A stretch of 64,000 nt of DNA, from NCBI RefSeq assembly GCF_902497855.1, contig NZ_CABVHU010000023.1:1-64000 (forward strand), in the 5' to 3' direction. The DNA comes from Pseudomonas fluorescens (GTDB lineage Bacteria > Pseudomonadota > Gammaproteobacteria > Pseudomonadales > Pseudomonadaceae). The number at the start of each line of letters is the position of its first letter. The first letter of the stretch is position 1. The notes beneath the pieces were generated by a model. That model worked only from the letters and a program-made list of their open reading frames with translations. It was not told where the DNA came from and ran no database searches. The position numbers were made by a program, and so were the translations under genes. This document shows, in pieces, positions 34,046 to 43,758 of the stretch.

Positions 34046-34885
34046 TCAGTAAGCCTTGCCAGTCTTGTAGAAGTTCTCGAAGCAGAAGTTAGTCGCGTCG
34101 ATATAGCCTTCGGCGCCACCGCAGTCAAAGCGCTTGCCCTTGAACTTGTAGGCCATCACGCAGCCGTTTTGCGCCTGCTTCATCAGGGCGTCGGTGATCT
34201 GGATTTCGCCGCCCTTGCCTGGTTCGGTATCTTCGAGCAGGTCGAAGATGTCCGGGGTCAGGATGTAGCGACCGATGATCGCCAGGTTCGACGGCGCGTC
34301 TTCCGGCTTTGGCTTCTCGACCATGCTGTGCACACGATAGATGTCGTCGCGGATCATTTCGCCGGCGATCACGCCGTACTTGTGGGTTTCCTGCGGATCG
34401 ACTTCCTGGATGGCGACGATCGAGCAGCGGAACTGCTTGTACAGCTTGACCATCTGGGTCAGTACGCCGTCACCGTCGAGGTTGACGCACAAGTCATCCG
34501 CCAGGACCACGGCGAAAGCTTCGTCGCCAATCAGTGGGCGGCCGGTCAGGATCGCATGGCCCAGGCCTTTCATTTCGGTCTGGCGCGTGTAGGAGAACGA
34601 GCAGTTGTCGAGCAGCTTGCGGATGCCGACCAGGTATTTTTCCTTGTCGGTGCCCTGGATCTGGTGTTCCAGCTCGTAGCTGATGTCGAAGTGATCTTCC
34701 AGCGCGCGCTTACCGCGACCGGTGACGATGGAGATTTCGGTCAGCCCGGCGTCCAGTGCTTCTTCGACGCCGTACTGGATCAGTGGCTTGTTTACCACCG
34801 GCAGCATTTCCTTGGGCATGGCTTTGGTCGCTGGGAGGAAGCGAGTGCCGTAACCGGCTGCTGGGAACAGGCATTTTTTGATCAT
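34046..34885 (-). CDS. galU: UTP-glucose-1-phosphate uridylyltransferase
   Basis: This 279-residue nucleotidyltransferase makes UDP-glucose from UTP and glucose-1-phosphate, a precursor for LPS core and exopolysaccharides. The N-terminal nucleotide loop AAGYGTRFLPATKAMPKEML, the VVLADDLCV strand and the VEKP motif are present, and the length is normal. AAGGA precedes the ATG. It is a single gene ending in a strong terminator, next to polysaccharide export genes, which fits a shared role in surface sugar supply. Confidence 0.95.
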   Translation of the reverse strand: MIKKCLFPAAGYGTRFLPATKAMPKEMLPVVNKPLIQYGVEEALDAGLTEISIVTGRGKRALEDHFDISYELEHQIQGTDKEKYLVGIRKLLDNCSFSYTRQTEMKGLGHAILTGRPLIGDEAFAVVLADDLCVNLDGDGVLTQMVKLYKQFRCSIVAIQEVDPQETHKYGVIAGEMIRDDIYRVHSMVEKPKPEDAPSNLAIIGRYILTPDIFDLLEDTEPGKGGEIQITDALMKQAQNGCVMAYKFKGKRFDCGGAEGYIDATNFCFENFYKTGKAY

Positions 34886-35064
34886 GTGAATCCTTGATTG
34901 GGTGGTGCATCCATATTTTCGGCGCAGTCTAAGCAGGCAGAGGACTTCTTAACAACGCCCGTTTCTTGCTCGCCGCCGCTTACCGTTAGCAAAAATGCCA
35001 TGCTTGATACATGACTTTTTTTGAGGGCGCAGAGCGACCAAGCCTTGGGCGTTGGCTTACCTAA

Positions 35065-35460
35065 TCAGCTAACGCCCGGCGACGTCATCTGAGAAGCTTT
35101 CTTGAGCTTCCTACGCTGATATCCACGACACGCCAGAATAACCACCATCCCACACAAAACCCCCAGCGCATTAGCCTCCATGTCACCCAGGGACGCAGTG
35201 CGTAGCGGCAGCAAACTCTGCTCCAGCTCAATTAACATCGAACCCACCAGCGGCAAAAGCAGCAACCAGATCAGCCGAGTCCTGGGGAACGCCAAAAAGG
35301 CGCTCACCGTCAGACAAAAGAACCCCGCCCAGTGATGCAGCTTGTCCTGATTCTCAAACACCTGCGGCACCGGCTCACCGCGCATACCGGCGAAACACAA
35401 CACCAGCAGGATCACGAAAAACGCCAGCTTGGGCAGGATACGCAGAATTCGCTGCTTCAT
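35065..35460 (-). CDS. VanZ-like membrane protein
   Basis: This 131-residue protein has four predicted membrane helices with the VanZ-family pattern DKLHHWAGFFCLTVSAFLAF in the middle and SLGDMEANALGVLCG before the last helix. VanZ-like proteins are often linked to envelope or polysaccharide loci, but their activity is not settled. Its ATG overlaps the yjbH stop by four bases, so it is the last gene of the yjb operon here. Confidence 0.8.
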   Translation of the reverse strand: MKQRILRILPKLAFFVILLVLCFAGMRGEPVPQVFENQDKLHHWAGFFCLTVSAFLAFPRTRLIWLLLLPLVGSMLIELEQSLLPLRTASLGDMEANALGVLCGMVVILACRGYQRRKLKKASQMTSPGVS

Positions 35461-37556
35461 TCGGTGACCTTGTAGAAGTTGTTGTGGAACAGGTCGATGT
35501 TGCGCCGCTCCGTCAGAGAATACAGCGAGTAGCTGCGAGCCATGGCAGCGCCACCGTCTCGGGTCAGCGGTGACCAGGCCAGCGAGGCTCGGCGGGTGGT
35601 GGAACTTGACATCAATTCATCGAAGGGAATCGAGAAGTAAATGCCCTTGCCGAAACTACCCTCGCCATATTCTTCCTTGGTCGCGTCGGTAACCGTCACC
35701 CAACCACCGAACCGCACACCATTGCTGAACTCACGGGACAGGTCCAGAGTGACCCCCAAATCCTTGGCCAGGTAGCGCCCGACACTGAGCGCGCCGAGGA
35801 TGTCCTGGAACGAACTGCGGTAGTAAAGAGTGGCATGCCCGGTGATTGTACTGTAATCACGCAGTCCGAAGCCTTGATCGAAATCGCGCTGCTTGACCCA
35901 GTTCATGTCCACGCCTACGGCCCAGCGCTCGCCCATCGGACGATACAGCGCTTCACCGCCGACACCGGCGTACATCGACTCCAGATAACCGCCGTAGAGC
36001 ATGCCGTAGAGATCCTGGTCCAGCTGTTTGACCTTATTCACTTGGAAGGTCGGCATCGTGACTTCCGAGGTCGTCATGTACTGACGCAGGTCGGTACGCA
36101 CACGGGGCAGGCCGCTGGGGGCGTCGTACTTGAACTTGTCGAAGTTGTTCGCCAGGTTGGCGCTCAGAGTGCCGCTCCACCATAAATCAGGCTGGAATCG
36201 ATACTCCGCATTCAGGTCTGCACTGAACTGGTACAACAGGAACCCGTCGGGGCCACCGACGTTCTGTTTGTAACCCAGGCCCAGGCCATAGGTGAACGGA
36301 TCCGGTTTCTGCGCGAACAGGGTCTTTTCCTGATGGGGTACGGGAACGTTCTGCTCGGTAACCCGGCGCAAGTCTTCCACCGGTCGGTCTTCCTGAACCA
36401 CTTCACGGAAAGTGTCCCGCGGAAGGCTGACTTCCTGGATAGGCAAGCTATAGCGCGTGTCGACCAGGGTGAACCAGTCGATCTTGTCGTTGACGCTGTT
36501 ATCGAGAATGCGCGAGGCGCGGCCGACGGCTTTCGGGGTGTGGAAATAGCGGCCCTGTTCGCCGTAGACGATCAGTTCGGAATCGCGTTGGGTGATGCGC
36601 GAGACGGTATAGCCTGCGTTGTTCTGCAAACGCTTGGCGACACCGGCCCATTGAACGTCGGTGGGCGCGGTTCTTGGTTTGACATCCGGCACAGGTTCGG
36701 GCTTCGGATCGAAGCTTTTGGTTGGTGCTTTGCGGGTGGCGAAGTTGGTGTGCAGAGTGATGCCGAACATTGCGGTGTTGCCGCGTTCCCAGGCAGCGTG
36801 GAGGTCGACCGAGTCTGTGGCCTTGAATACCAGCCCGAGGTTAATCGGTGAGTCCTGGACCTGGTTGTTGCTCAGGGGCTCATGCTTGTAGTCGTTACCT
36901 TCGTATTCCAGCTTGAGCGACAACGGGTCCCAAGGGGTTTGGTAAGTCACGCCGCCGAAGAAGGAGGGGGAGCCACGGAAGTAGCTGTTTGCGTTGAAGT
37001 CACCTGCGTTTGCTACGTCACTGTCCGGCGTCGGCCGATCGTTAAATTTATCATCCACCAGACCCAATGGGTTGCTGATATCGCCACGATTACCTATGTA
37101 GCCCCATGCCAGACCGACACTGAGATCGAAATTGCCTAATCGTTTGTTGCCAACAAAATACTCACTCGAAAACAGGCCAGTACCGCCAATATCCCGTGCC
37201 CCCACTGCTACCTGCGGAATCCAATGGCTCTCTTCGAGCAGGCGTACCTTGGCGTCAATCGCTTTGTCTTTATAGCTCTGATCACCACTGAAGGATTCTT
37301 GGCCGTAGTTGCGGTTACTGATCGACGTATAGCGGAAGGCTCCCTCAAACCAGTCGAATGGCTGAAACGACACGCTATAGCGACTGTAGGGATCAGTACG
37401 GCTGGCAGTTAAAGACAATTCACCCGCGGGTGCCATGCGTGCGCTAGGGGTCTGCAATAACCCTACCCCACCAAAGTCACTCTGGGTAAAGCGCGGCTCG
37501 GCGACTGCCCAAGCGCTGCAACCGAGCAACAGGCAAGGGATCAAGTGAAACTTCAT
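35457..37556 (-). CDS. yjbH: YjbH-type outer-membrane exopolysaccharide protein
   Basis: This 699-residue protein has a signal peptide (MKFHLIPCLLLGCSAWAVAE) and a beta-rich sequence rich in aromatic and glycine residues, as in the YjbH/GfcD family of predicted outer-membrane beta-barrel proteins. It opens FTQSDFGGVGLLQTPSARM, typical of the family. In E. coli yjbEFGH directs production of an exopolysaccharide. Its start overlaps yjbG by four bases. The substrate is unknown. Confidence 0.88.
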   Translation of the reverse strand: MKFHLIPCLLLGCSAWAVAEPRFTQSDFGGVGLLQTPSARMAPAGELSLTASRTDPYSRYSVSFQPFDWFEGAFRYTSISNRNYGQESFSGDQSYKDKAIDAKVRLLEESHWIPQVAVGARDIGGTGLFSSEYFVGNKRLGNFDLSVGLAWGYIGNRGDISNPLGLVDDKFNDRPTPDSDVANAGDFNANSYFRGSPSFFGGVTYQTPWDPLSLKLEYEGNDYKHEPLSNNQVQDSPINLGLVFKATDSVDLHAAWERGNTAMFGITLHTNFATRKAPTKSFDPKPEPVPDVKPRTAPTDVQWAGVAKRLQNNAGYTVSRITQRDSELIVYGEQGRYFHTPKAVGRASRILDNSVNDKIDWFTLVDTRYSLPIQEVSLPRDTFREVVQEDRPVEDLRRVTEQNVPVPHQEKTLFAQKPDPFTYGLGLGYKQNVGGPDGFLLYQFSADLNAEYRFQPDLWWSGTLSANLANNFDKFKYDAPSGLPRVRTDLRQYMTTSEVTMPTFQVNKVKQLDQDLYGMLYGGYLESMYAGVGGEALYRPMGERWAVGVDMNWVKQRDFDQGFGLRDYSTITGHATLYYRSSFQDILGALSVGRYLAKDLGVTLDLSREFSNGVRFGGWVTVTDATKEEYGEGSFGKGIYFSIPFDELMSSSTTRRASLAWSPLTRDGGAAMARSYSLYSLTERRNIDLFHNNFYKVTE

Positions 37557-38326
37557 GGCTTCACCTCCAGCAGCGGCTGGGTGGCGATGAAAGCGGCTAG
37601 CTCGATATTCAGATCAGGCGTAGGGTCGCCCTGAGCGCTATTGCGTACGGGCACATAAATGCGTGCTCCCGGAGCTGGTGGGACGGATTTGGTTTCGTTC
37701 CAAAGCGCGATGCCTTCATGGAAAACGCGGCCATCCGGCTGGATGACAAAGAGCTGATCAGCGTCGGCGCCAGGATCGCGCGGACAGCTTTTCAGATAGC
37801 TGATGGCCGACTGCAAAGGCTGGTAAGCCAGCTCGCATTCACCCAGCACCGCCCCCACAACTCTTACTGTAGAAGGACGAGTAGGGTACAGAAGCACATC
37901 ACCATTGCTCAGGTAGGGATTGTCCTGACGGTTCAATTCAACACGCACCGGATCTAGCTGAGCCACCCTGCGCCCGGTTACAGGCATCGCTTGCACTTTA
38001 TCGCTGAGGCGCGCGGCCAGCGCGGCCAACTCGGTCTCGTCATCTTGAAGCGCATTGCTTCTCACGGTTGCAAGATCGAAGAGTACGCCCAACTTGAGGC
38101 GCTCCTGCGCGCTGCGCAACGGGACATGCAACCACGCAGCACCGAGTAGATAAGCCTTCGGATTAATCTGGGCTGGCAGCAAAACTTCATGCAGGCGCAT
38201 GCCTTCCTGGAACGAATAGCGCCCGGGTTTGGCGGCATCGCCCTGCACAGTGACCAGCGAGTCAGCATTAACGGCAAACGTCATGAACAGGCTGCAGCAA
38301 AGCAGCCAGGAGGAACGAAAAATCAT
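37553..38326 (-). CDS. yjbG: YjbG/GfcC-type periplasmic capsule biosynthesis protein
   Basis: This 257-residue protein has a signal peptide (about 1-21) and two ubiquitin-like beta-grasp (SLBB-like) regions, as in GfcC. Features include VTVQGDAAKPGRYSFQEGMR near the start and GDVLLYPTRPSTVRVVGAV. It is thought to act in the periplasm with the outer-membrane export protein. It overlaps both yjbF and yjbH by four bases (ATGA), indicating translational coupling. Confidence 0.87.
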   Translation of the reverse strand: MIFRSSWLLCCSLFMTFAVNADSLVTVQGDAAKPGRYSFQEGMRLHEVLLPAQINPKAYLLGAAWLHVPLRSAQERLKLGVLFDLATVRSNALQDDETELAALAARLSDKVQAMPVTGRRVAQLDPVRVELNRQDNPYLSNGDVLLYPTRPSTVRVVGAVLGECELAYQPLQSAISYLKSCPRDPGADADQLFVIQPDGRVFHEGIALWNETKSVPPAPGARIYVPVRNSAQGDPTPDLNIELAAFIATQPLLEVKP

Positions 38327-38982
38327 TGCACTACCGGCTTATTCGGGCGCACTTGAACAATGCGTAGGGGCAATTCGGGGGTCAGGTGCTGCACACTGGC
38401 CATGATGAAGCCGTCGGCAGGGTCGACCCAGTACTGGTTACGCGCGGTAAAGCCCAGGCCGTCCATTGCAATCTCTTCGTCCACTCGCAGTAACTCCACG
38501 TCGCGGTCGAGAATATGTACGGTTTCCAGACCTTTTTTCTCGAAGCGGCTGGTGAGGATCACACCCATTCGATAACCATCGGTGAAGTCCACCTGGCGAC
38601 GGGTTTGCAGTCCATCGGCAATGCGGTGCAGACCGGTCTTGAAGGGTGACTCGCCCTCAAAGCGGGTGCCGTCGAGGTTGTCGTTGAAACCGACACTGCG
38701 GATGGCAAGGCCATCCTCAAGCATCAGGATCTGGCGACTTGAGGCCATCCAGAATCCAACACCATCCTGCAGACGTACCAACGCCATCACGGCTTCACCC
38801 GTAGGGGCTGCAATGGTGATCTGGTAATACGGAGTCGCATCCACCTGTTCGCGGGTGAGTTCCAGGGGCTCAGGTCCTTCGAAAGCGGCCTTGAGTGTGT
38901 CCATGGAAGCGGTCATCAACGGGTTGCAGGCGCTCACCAGCAAGGAGGCCACGGATAGAGTGGCCAGTCGCAGAAATTTCAC
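38323..38982 (-). CDS. yjbF: YjbF/GfcB-type lipoprotein
   Basis: This 220-residue protein starts at GTG 38982, giving a lipoprotein signal VKFLRLATLSVASLLVSAC with the lipobox cysteine at about residue 19. The upstream in-frame codons overlap the end of the wza-like gene and are not signal-like. The mature part fits the GfcB/YjbF family of outer-membrane lipoproteins (beta-rich, LDGTRFEGESPF region). It begins 13 bp after the exporter gene and overlaps yjbG by four bases. Confidence 0.85.
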   Translation of the reverse strand: MKFLRLATLSVASLLVSACNPLMTASMDTLKAAFEGPEPLELTREQVDATPYYQITIAAPTGEAVMALVRLQDGVGFWMASSRQILMLEDGLAIRSVGFNDNLDGTRFEGESPFKTGLHRIADGLQTRRQVDFTDGYRMGVILTSRFEKKGLETVHILDRDVELLRVDEEIAMDGLGFTARNQYWVDPADGFIMASVQHLTPELPLRIVQVRPNKPVVQ

Positions 38983-38995
38983 AAGAATTCCAGTT

Positions 38996-40102
38996 CTAGT
39001 TGGTGTTGCCCAAGTCGTCTTGGATACCCGCACCAACACTCAGCAGATTAGCCGTAGGGAAAACCTGGCTGATAAAGCGGTTCCAGCGGGTGACATCGGC
39101 AGGGCCGACATAAACCACGTCCTGTGGCTGCAACTTGAAGTGCTGGGCCAGGGCGAACGCTGAAGGCGACTTCAGATCGATTTGGAAAACCTTGACCGGC
39201 TCATCCGCGAGATTTTCTACACCGCGGATCACATATACCTCTTTGCCGCTGGAAGTCTCCTGACGCAAGCCGCCAACACTGCCGAGGGCATCGGTGAGGT
39301 TCATGTTGCTTCCCTTGAAGACGAGGGCGCGTGTCGCGACAACTTCACCCAGTACGTAGATCTTCTTCTGGTCGTTGTAGGGCAGGTGCAGTTGGTCGCC
39401 ATCCTTGAGGTACAGGGTGTGCAGGTTGGAGTTTTTACGATTGAGCGCATCGAGATCGATGACATATTCATGACCGTCGCGCTTGAGCACGAGCCCGGAA
39501 ATATCAGCGGTGCCGACCTGCACCGAACCTTGACCAACTGCATCCAAAAGACTCAGCGGTGTATTGGTTATAGGTAGCTGACCAGTCTTGCCAAATGCGC
39601 CAGAGAGAACAACCTTCTGGCTGACAAAACGCAGGATACTCACATCCACCTGGGGTTCGGCGACAACTTTGGACAGGCGCGAAGCGATGATCGAACGTAG
39701 ATCTTCGATGGTTTTACCGGCAGCTTCGATGTTTCCCACATAGGGATAGAAGAGCGATCCATCAGGGCGAACCAGACGTCCATTCGCTTCAATTTGCTGT
39801 TGGGGACCGGAGGGTGCGGTCAGCTCCGGATGGTCCCACACAGTGATGTAGACGAGGTCGCCGGCACCAATCCTATACTCGGTGGGTTGGTAGCGCAGCA
39901 GCTCGGGCGCGACTACGTTCGAATGATCTGCTGCCGACTCGATAGCCACCAGTTTCGGTGTAATAGGTATCAACTCGATCCGGCTGCTTTCTGGAGAACC
40001 TTCTCGTACCAGATTGCCCGTGTCCATGTGCTGACCAGGGGAAAATATACAGCCTTGCAGGGTCAGGCCAACCAGCATGGCCAAGGGAAGCGCGCGATTC
40101 AT
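38996..40102 (-). CDS. Wza-like outer-membrane polysaccharide export protein
   Basis: This 368-residue lipoprotein (signal ending LTLQGC) has the Poly_export domain (YRIGAGDLVYITVWDHPEL) and two SLBB domains (KVVLSGAFGKTGQLPIT and KIYVLGEVVATRALVFKG), followed by a C-terminal region like the membrane-spanning helix of Wza. Wza proteins form the octameric outer-membrane channel for polymers of the Wzx/Wzy pathway. It lies between yjbE and yjbF. No other wza is seen in the window, so it may also serve the Wzc-dependent cluster at 41.8-53.7 kb. Confidence 0.9.
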   Translation of the reverse strand: MNRALPLAMLVGLTLQGCIFSPGQHMDTGNLVREGSPESSRIELIPITPKLVAIESAADHSNVVAPELLRYQPTEYRIGAGDLVYITVWDHPELTAPSGPQQQIEANGRLVRPDGSLFYPYVGNIEAAGKTIEDLRSIIASRLSKVVAEPQVDVSILRFVSQKVVLSGAFGKTGQLPITNTPLSLLDAVGQGSVQVGTADISGLVLKRDGHEYVIDLDALNRKNSNLHTLYLKDGDQLHLPYNDQKKIYVLGEVVATRALVFKGSNMNLTDALGSVGGLRQETSSGKEVYVIRGVENLADEPVKVFQIDLKSPSAFALAQHFKLQPQDVVYVGPADVTRWNRFISQVFPTANLLSVGAGIQDDLGNTN

Positions 40103-40127
40103 TGTCGAAATTTGCTCGAAGGGAATA

Positions 40128-40160
40128 GGCAAAACAAAACCTCCCAGCAGAGCTGGGAGG
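40128..40160 (-). terminator. Internal terminator or attenuator between yjbE and the wza-like gene
   Basis: On the minus strand CCTCCCAGCTCTGCTGGGAGG is followed by TTTTGTTTTG, just downstream of yjbE and about 30 bp before the exporter start. It probably makes a short abundant yjbE message with partial read-through into the rest. Confidence 0.8.
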
Positions 40161-40190
40161 CTAGTGTATCGAACTTTAAGCGGGGAGCTG

Positions 40191-40511
40191 TTACCTGGTG
40201 GTGCCAGTAGTACCAGTAGTGCCCGAGGTGCCACCACCAGTAGTGCCAGGGGTACCGTCGTTGCCACCACCACCACTGCTGTTGGAGGCCGCGACGCCGA
40301 CAGCGACAAGACCCGCACCAATGGCCAGACCAGTGCCAACTGTTACGGCACCTGCGATTGGGGTCGACAGGGACAGACCCGAGGTTGCCCCAGGCGCTGT
40401 AGCAGTTGTAGCAGGAGCGTTAGGACCTTTAGGAGCTTTAGGACCTGTTTCAGCAGCCATCAAAGGCAGACTGATGGAGGTAATGAGGGCAAAGGCCAAT
40501 AGCTTTTTCAT
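40191..40511 (-). CDS. yjbE: YjbE-type small secreted glycine/threonine-rich protein
   Basis: This 106-residue protein has a signal peptide (MKKLLAFALITSISLPLMAA), a hydrophobic glycine-rich centre (VGTGLAIGAGLVAVGVAAS) and a low-complexity tail of repeated GTTG. It is like E. coli YjbE at the head of yjbEFGH. The second of two close ATGs (40511) is chosen because AAGGAG lies at seven bases from it and only one from the first. Its function is unknown; a terminator directly follows. Confidence 0.8.
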   Translation of the reverse strand: MKKLLAFALITSISLPLMAAETGPKAPKGPNAPATTATAPGATSGLSLSTPIAGAVTVGTGLAIGAGLVAVGVAASNSSGGGGNDGTPGTTGGGTSGTTGTTGTTR

Positions 40512-41162
40512 GATCATGCTCCTTGAAAGGATAATCCTTGAGGGTTATTGGGTAAGGGTATTGCAGGAAGTGACAATTTTGCAAGCTAGAAATGGTGTAG
40601 GCGACTAATATTGTTGGCGTAAGCAGTGATCGATCGGCCTTCGGAAACAGCATGTGCAAATCTTGAATCGCGAAGCATGAATGACAACCCTCCAAGAAGC
40701 ACAAATTTTGATGGTTGTGGGCTCATTATGCACCGGGCAGCTACGATTTGCCAAAAACCTCGACCTTGCGGATACTATCTACATCAACAATGTATCATGT
40801 CCAGCAACACCCAAGTAAGCTTTGAAAGCAGTGGCATTAGGTTGTAATGTAAGAAATATCCGATTTAATCAACGCTAGATAGATGTTCTGAAAAACTTTC
40901 CCTTTCTGAATTGGGAAATTCAATGGTGTTGTTTGTTACATAAAAATGTGCTTTGTGACGACTGATAATGATGCCGCGATCTTTGATTGAAAACAGATTT
41001 AAAAGTATCGAAATTGGAAATAAGAGATAATTAAAATTTCGCGTGTCAGTTCAATTGTCTGTGAGCGCTTGTCATATGTATTAAAAATATCAGAGTGGTT
41101 AGAATGTATAGAGTAAGGAGCATTCTAACGGTTTATTCGTTTAGTAGGTTTGAGATTGTATA

Positions 41163-41399
41163 ATGGCTATTTGGTGCGCCACCGGCTTACCACGGATTAT
41201 GCATCATTTAATATGTTCATTTCACATGCCTGCATTTTTCATTTTGTCTGGGTTTCTGTTCAGTACGAAAACGTTTAATACCTCAGGGGTCGCGACAAAC
41301 TTAAATGTTTTCCAAAAATTGGATTTTTATATCGCCCAGCTGGCTAGCAATTTGTTCGGGAGAAAAAATGCTCTCGTAACAGAAGGCCCACCAATTTGA
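41163..41399 (+). pseudogene. Fragment of a membrane acyltransferase (Acyltransferase_3-like)
   Basis: The reading frame includes HHLICSFHMPAFFILSGFLF, which matches the second-helix region of sugar O-acetyltransferases of the acyltransferase-3 family (IYSFHMPLFFFLSGFLF-like). The sequence beyond residue 40 is not recognisable. Intact members have about 350 residues and ten helices, so this is a remnant, probably of a gene that once modified the local polysaccharide. Confidence 0.55.
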
Positions 41400-41544
41400 A
41401 CAATTCTCCCTTGGGCAATAACTTCTTGCGGAGGCAACAGGCCGCTCACCGTGAACGCGTTTTGCTCTGAACGTTACCTATGCTGTAGGTCCATCGCTTG
41501 CCTTATCTCGGCGCAATTGTCATATATTGTCGAGGGGGTTCGCC

Positions 41545-41622
41545 TCAGCATTCGGACCAGGCTGAGTCAAACCCTATCTGTATCGTGGCGCGTTCTTCAA
41601 TACTGAGTTCTGTATAGAACAT
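41545..41622 (-). pseudogene. IS30-family transposase remnant (N-terminus)
   Basis: The minus strand encodes MFYTELSIEERATIQIG before drifting into unrelated residues and a stop. This is the usual N-terminus of IS30-family transposases. Only about 17 codons of clear similarity remain. Confidence 0.55.
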
Positions 41623-41784
41623 AGCAGCATTTTACCGAATCGGTCGGGTGTTCCACGGCACTTGCGTCAAAGGATGATTTTTGTTAAATCATGGAATTAA
41701 CTGGTTAATTCAGTGTATTGACTATCGCAAAGTAAGAGGCCACAACGTATTGACTTGTAGCAGTTTTACTAAGTCAGCCAATTT

Positions 41785-42942
41785 TCAAGATAAAGTACCT
41801 AGAATTGCAGATTCAATATTTTGCGCATAAGAGTCAGAAGAGTATGATTTTAGAAAGGTTTCGCGAGATGATTCTTGAATGCGTGTTAACAGTTTTTTAT
41901 CTGTGATAAGCCTTTCTAGGGCATTTGCTAAAGATTCCGAATCCTTAGGCGTAAAAAGCAAACCGGATTCACCATTGCTAATTATTTCAGCTGGGCCACC
42001 ATGGTTAGAAGCGACTACGGGTTTTTTCGCTGCCCATGACTCAATTACGACCATGCCGAAAGATTCTGGATGTATAGAGGGTAATACCGTTATATCCGTA
42101 TTTGCCCAGATTTTGGATTTATCTGAAATGAATCCTGTGAAAGTAAAAAAGCTAACCAAGTTAAGTTTTTCGATTTTTTCCTGTAAGTAATCAACTCGTT
42201 TTTCATCTCCAGGCACTGGCGCACCTATAAATAAAAAGTGAACTTTTTCCAGTACGCATCGGGGCAGCTTTGCTGCAGCATCTACAAGTAGCTCTTGTCC
42301 TTTTAGCTCGCTGATTCTACCAATTAAAGAAATTCGAATTTTATCGTTGCTTACAATGCTTTCTTCATCTCTTGGTAATACGTCAATAATGTCGGGCGTT
42401 CCATTAAGTACCACTTTTTTTTCAGGACGAAACGGTAATGGCAGTAAACTCATAGCCTTGGCTGTGGCATTTGAGTTGTAGATTACGGTGTCGCTAAAAA
42501 GGGTAAGCGCCAATCTAAATAAATAATTTGCTGGGCGTGGCGATTGGATTATTTCGTGGACATGCCAGATATGTTTTTTTCTAAAAAATATCTTTAAAAG
42601 CATTCCATCAATTATTGCAAGAGTGTTCGAGTATACTACGTCAAAATCACCTATTTTGATCATTCGATAGTAGTTTATTGTTTTTCTTACTCTTTTCGCT
42701 ACTCCTATCAAGCCGTAAAGTGAAAAGTCCGCACGTCGAACTTTTAAAGGCTTATGGATCAATGTTTTGACGCCGTCAATTTTGCTTAGTTCTGAAACCA
42801 AAGGTCCATTGTCAGGGACTACGACTGTATAATAAATTTTTTCGCTAGTTGTTGCTTTGAGAAAATTTAATAAAGTTACGTCTGATCCATATAGTTCTGA
42901 GGATTGATGAACTATAAGTATATTAATTGCGGGAATGGTCAT
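41785..42942 (-). CDS. GT4-family glycosyltransferase
   Basis: This 385-residue GT-B enzyme has the N-terminal SSELYGSDVTLL motif, the donor-domain start SLIGRISELKGQELLVDA and the E-x7-E motif HPESFGMVVIESWAAKKPVV. It should add a sugar to the lipid-linked repeat unit on the cytoplasmic face. It is the last gene of the low-GC operon, 12 bp after the GT2 gene. Donor and acceptor are unknown. Confidence 0.88.
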   Translation of the reverse strand: MTIPAINILIVHQSSELYGSDVTLLNFLKATTSEKIYYTVVVPDNGPLVSELSKIDGVKTLIHKPLKVRRADFSLYGLIGVAKRVRKTINYYRMIKIGDFDVVYSNTLAIIDGMLLKIFFRKKHIWHVHEIIQSPRPANYLFRLALTLFSDTVIYNSNATAKAMSLLPLPFRPEKKVVLNGTPDIIDVLPRDEESIVSNDKIRISLIGRISELKGQELLVDAAAKLPRCVLEKVHFLFIGAPVPGDEKRVDYLQEKIEKLNLVSFFTFTGFISDKSKIWANTDITVLPSIHPESFGMVVIESWAAKKPVVASNHGGPAEIISNGESGLLFTPKDSESLANALERLITDKKLLTRIQESSRETFLKSYSSDSYAQNIESAILGTLS

Positions 42943-42954
42943 ATATTTTTCGCA

Positions 42955-43758
42955 TTAAAAAGCATTGGACCGAATTTTTTTGAGAGTGTTGAAATATTCG
43001 CCGCGCCATTTCAATGCGAACAGAATCGCACTTTTTATATTCCAATAGCTATATTTTGAAAAAACTGCTCTGCTTTTTTGTTGTAAGTCATGCTTGATTC
43101 CCTCCATAGGAATGCCTACCACTTTTTTTCCACGGAAGTGCGCGGTCAAGCAGATGTCAGGGTCTTCGCAGTAAAGTCTGTATCGCTCATCCAAAACGCC
43201 AGAACCAGTGTTAAGCTCATGGCTTACATATAGGAAGGCTCCGAGCGCCCACTCTATGGAGTAATTGCTGTCGAGCAACTCGTGAGTTGTATGATTTCCA
43301 GGGTCAGGAATTTTTGCATTTATTCTTTTGTTAATGAATTGATACGGAGTTGGGAATTTTCGCCAAGATGATTGGGGGGTGCCATTTGGATAAGTAAGAG
43401 AAGGGGCAGCAACTCCGATGTTCTCAATACTGCTCGCAATAGAGACAAATTTGTGAAATGCCTGTGCAGAGAAAGAGCAGTCTGGGTTTACGAGGATTAT
43501 CGGAAGGTTATGTAAGTTGTAATAATGAATTAAATCATTGTTGTTTTTTGAGAACCCTTCAAGTGTATTTTTGCTTAGCAAATTAAAGTCGTGCTTGCCC
43601 GCGATCAGTTTTTGCAGTTCTTCGTTTGTTCCGTCACTGGACGCAGCATCACATATGTATTTTTTAATATGCGGGAGACTAATACAGGACTCAATCAAAG
43701 GGCCTAAGAACTGCTTATGGTTGTGTGTAACGATCAAGATTACTGGTTGCTGAGACAT
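42955..43758 (-). CDS. GT2-family glycosyltransferase
   Basis: This 267-residue GT-A enzyme opens PVILIVTHNHKQFLGPLI and has the metal-binding region ILVNPDCSFS in place of DxD and a GALGAFLY-like acceptor motif (WALGAFLYVS), as in rhamnosyltransferase-like GT2 proteins. It overlaps the Wzy-like gene by 19 bp. A rhamnose donor would fit the rml genes 12 kb away, but this is inference. Confidence 0.85.
   Translation of the reverse strand: MSQQPVILIVTHNHKQFLGPLIESCISLPHIKKYICDAASSDGTNEELQKLIAGKHDFNLLSKNTLEGFSKNNNDLIHYYNLHNLPIILVNPDCSFSAQAFHKFVSIASSIENIGVAAPSLTYPNGTPQSSWRKFPTPYQFINKRINAKIPDPGNHTTHELLDSNYSIEWALGAFLYVSHELNTGSGVLDERYRLYCEDPDICLTAHFRGKKVVGIPMEGIKHDLQQKSRAVFSKYSYWNIKSAILFALKWRGEYFNTLKKIRSNAF

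Larger units (their letters stand above)
40512..41784. other. AT-rich gene-poor junction between yjb operon and glycan cluster
   Basis: About 1.27 kb without an intact gene. It should contain the yjb promoter in its first part. Two recognisable fragments lie inside: an acyltransferase piece (41163-41399) and an IS30-type transposase N-terminus (41545-41622). The rest shows nothing I recognise. It looks like a decayed insertion boundary. Confidence 0.6.

Noticed and set aside
35046..35077. Hairpin GGGCGTTGGC/GCTAACGCCC at the end of the VanZ-like gene
   Set aside because: It lies partly within the coding region and has no U-run on either strand, so a terminator is not supported.
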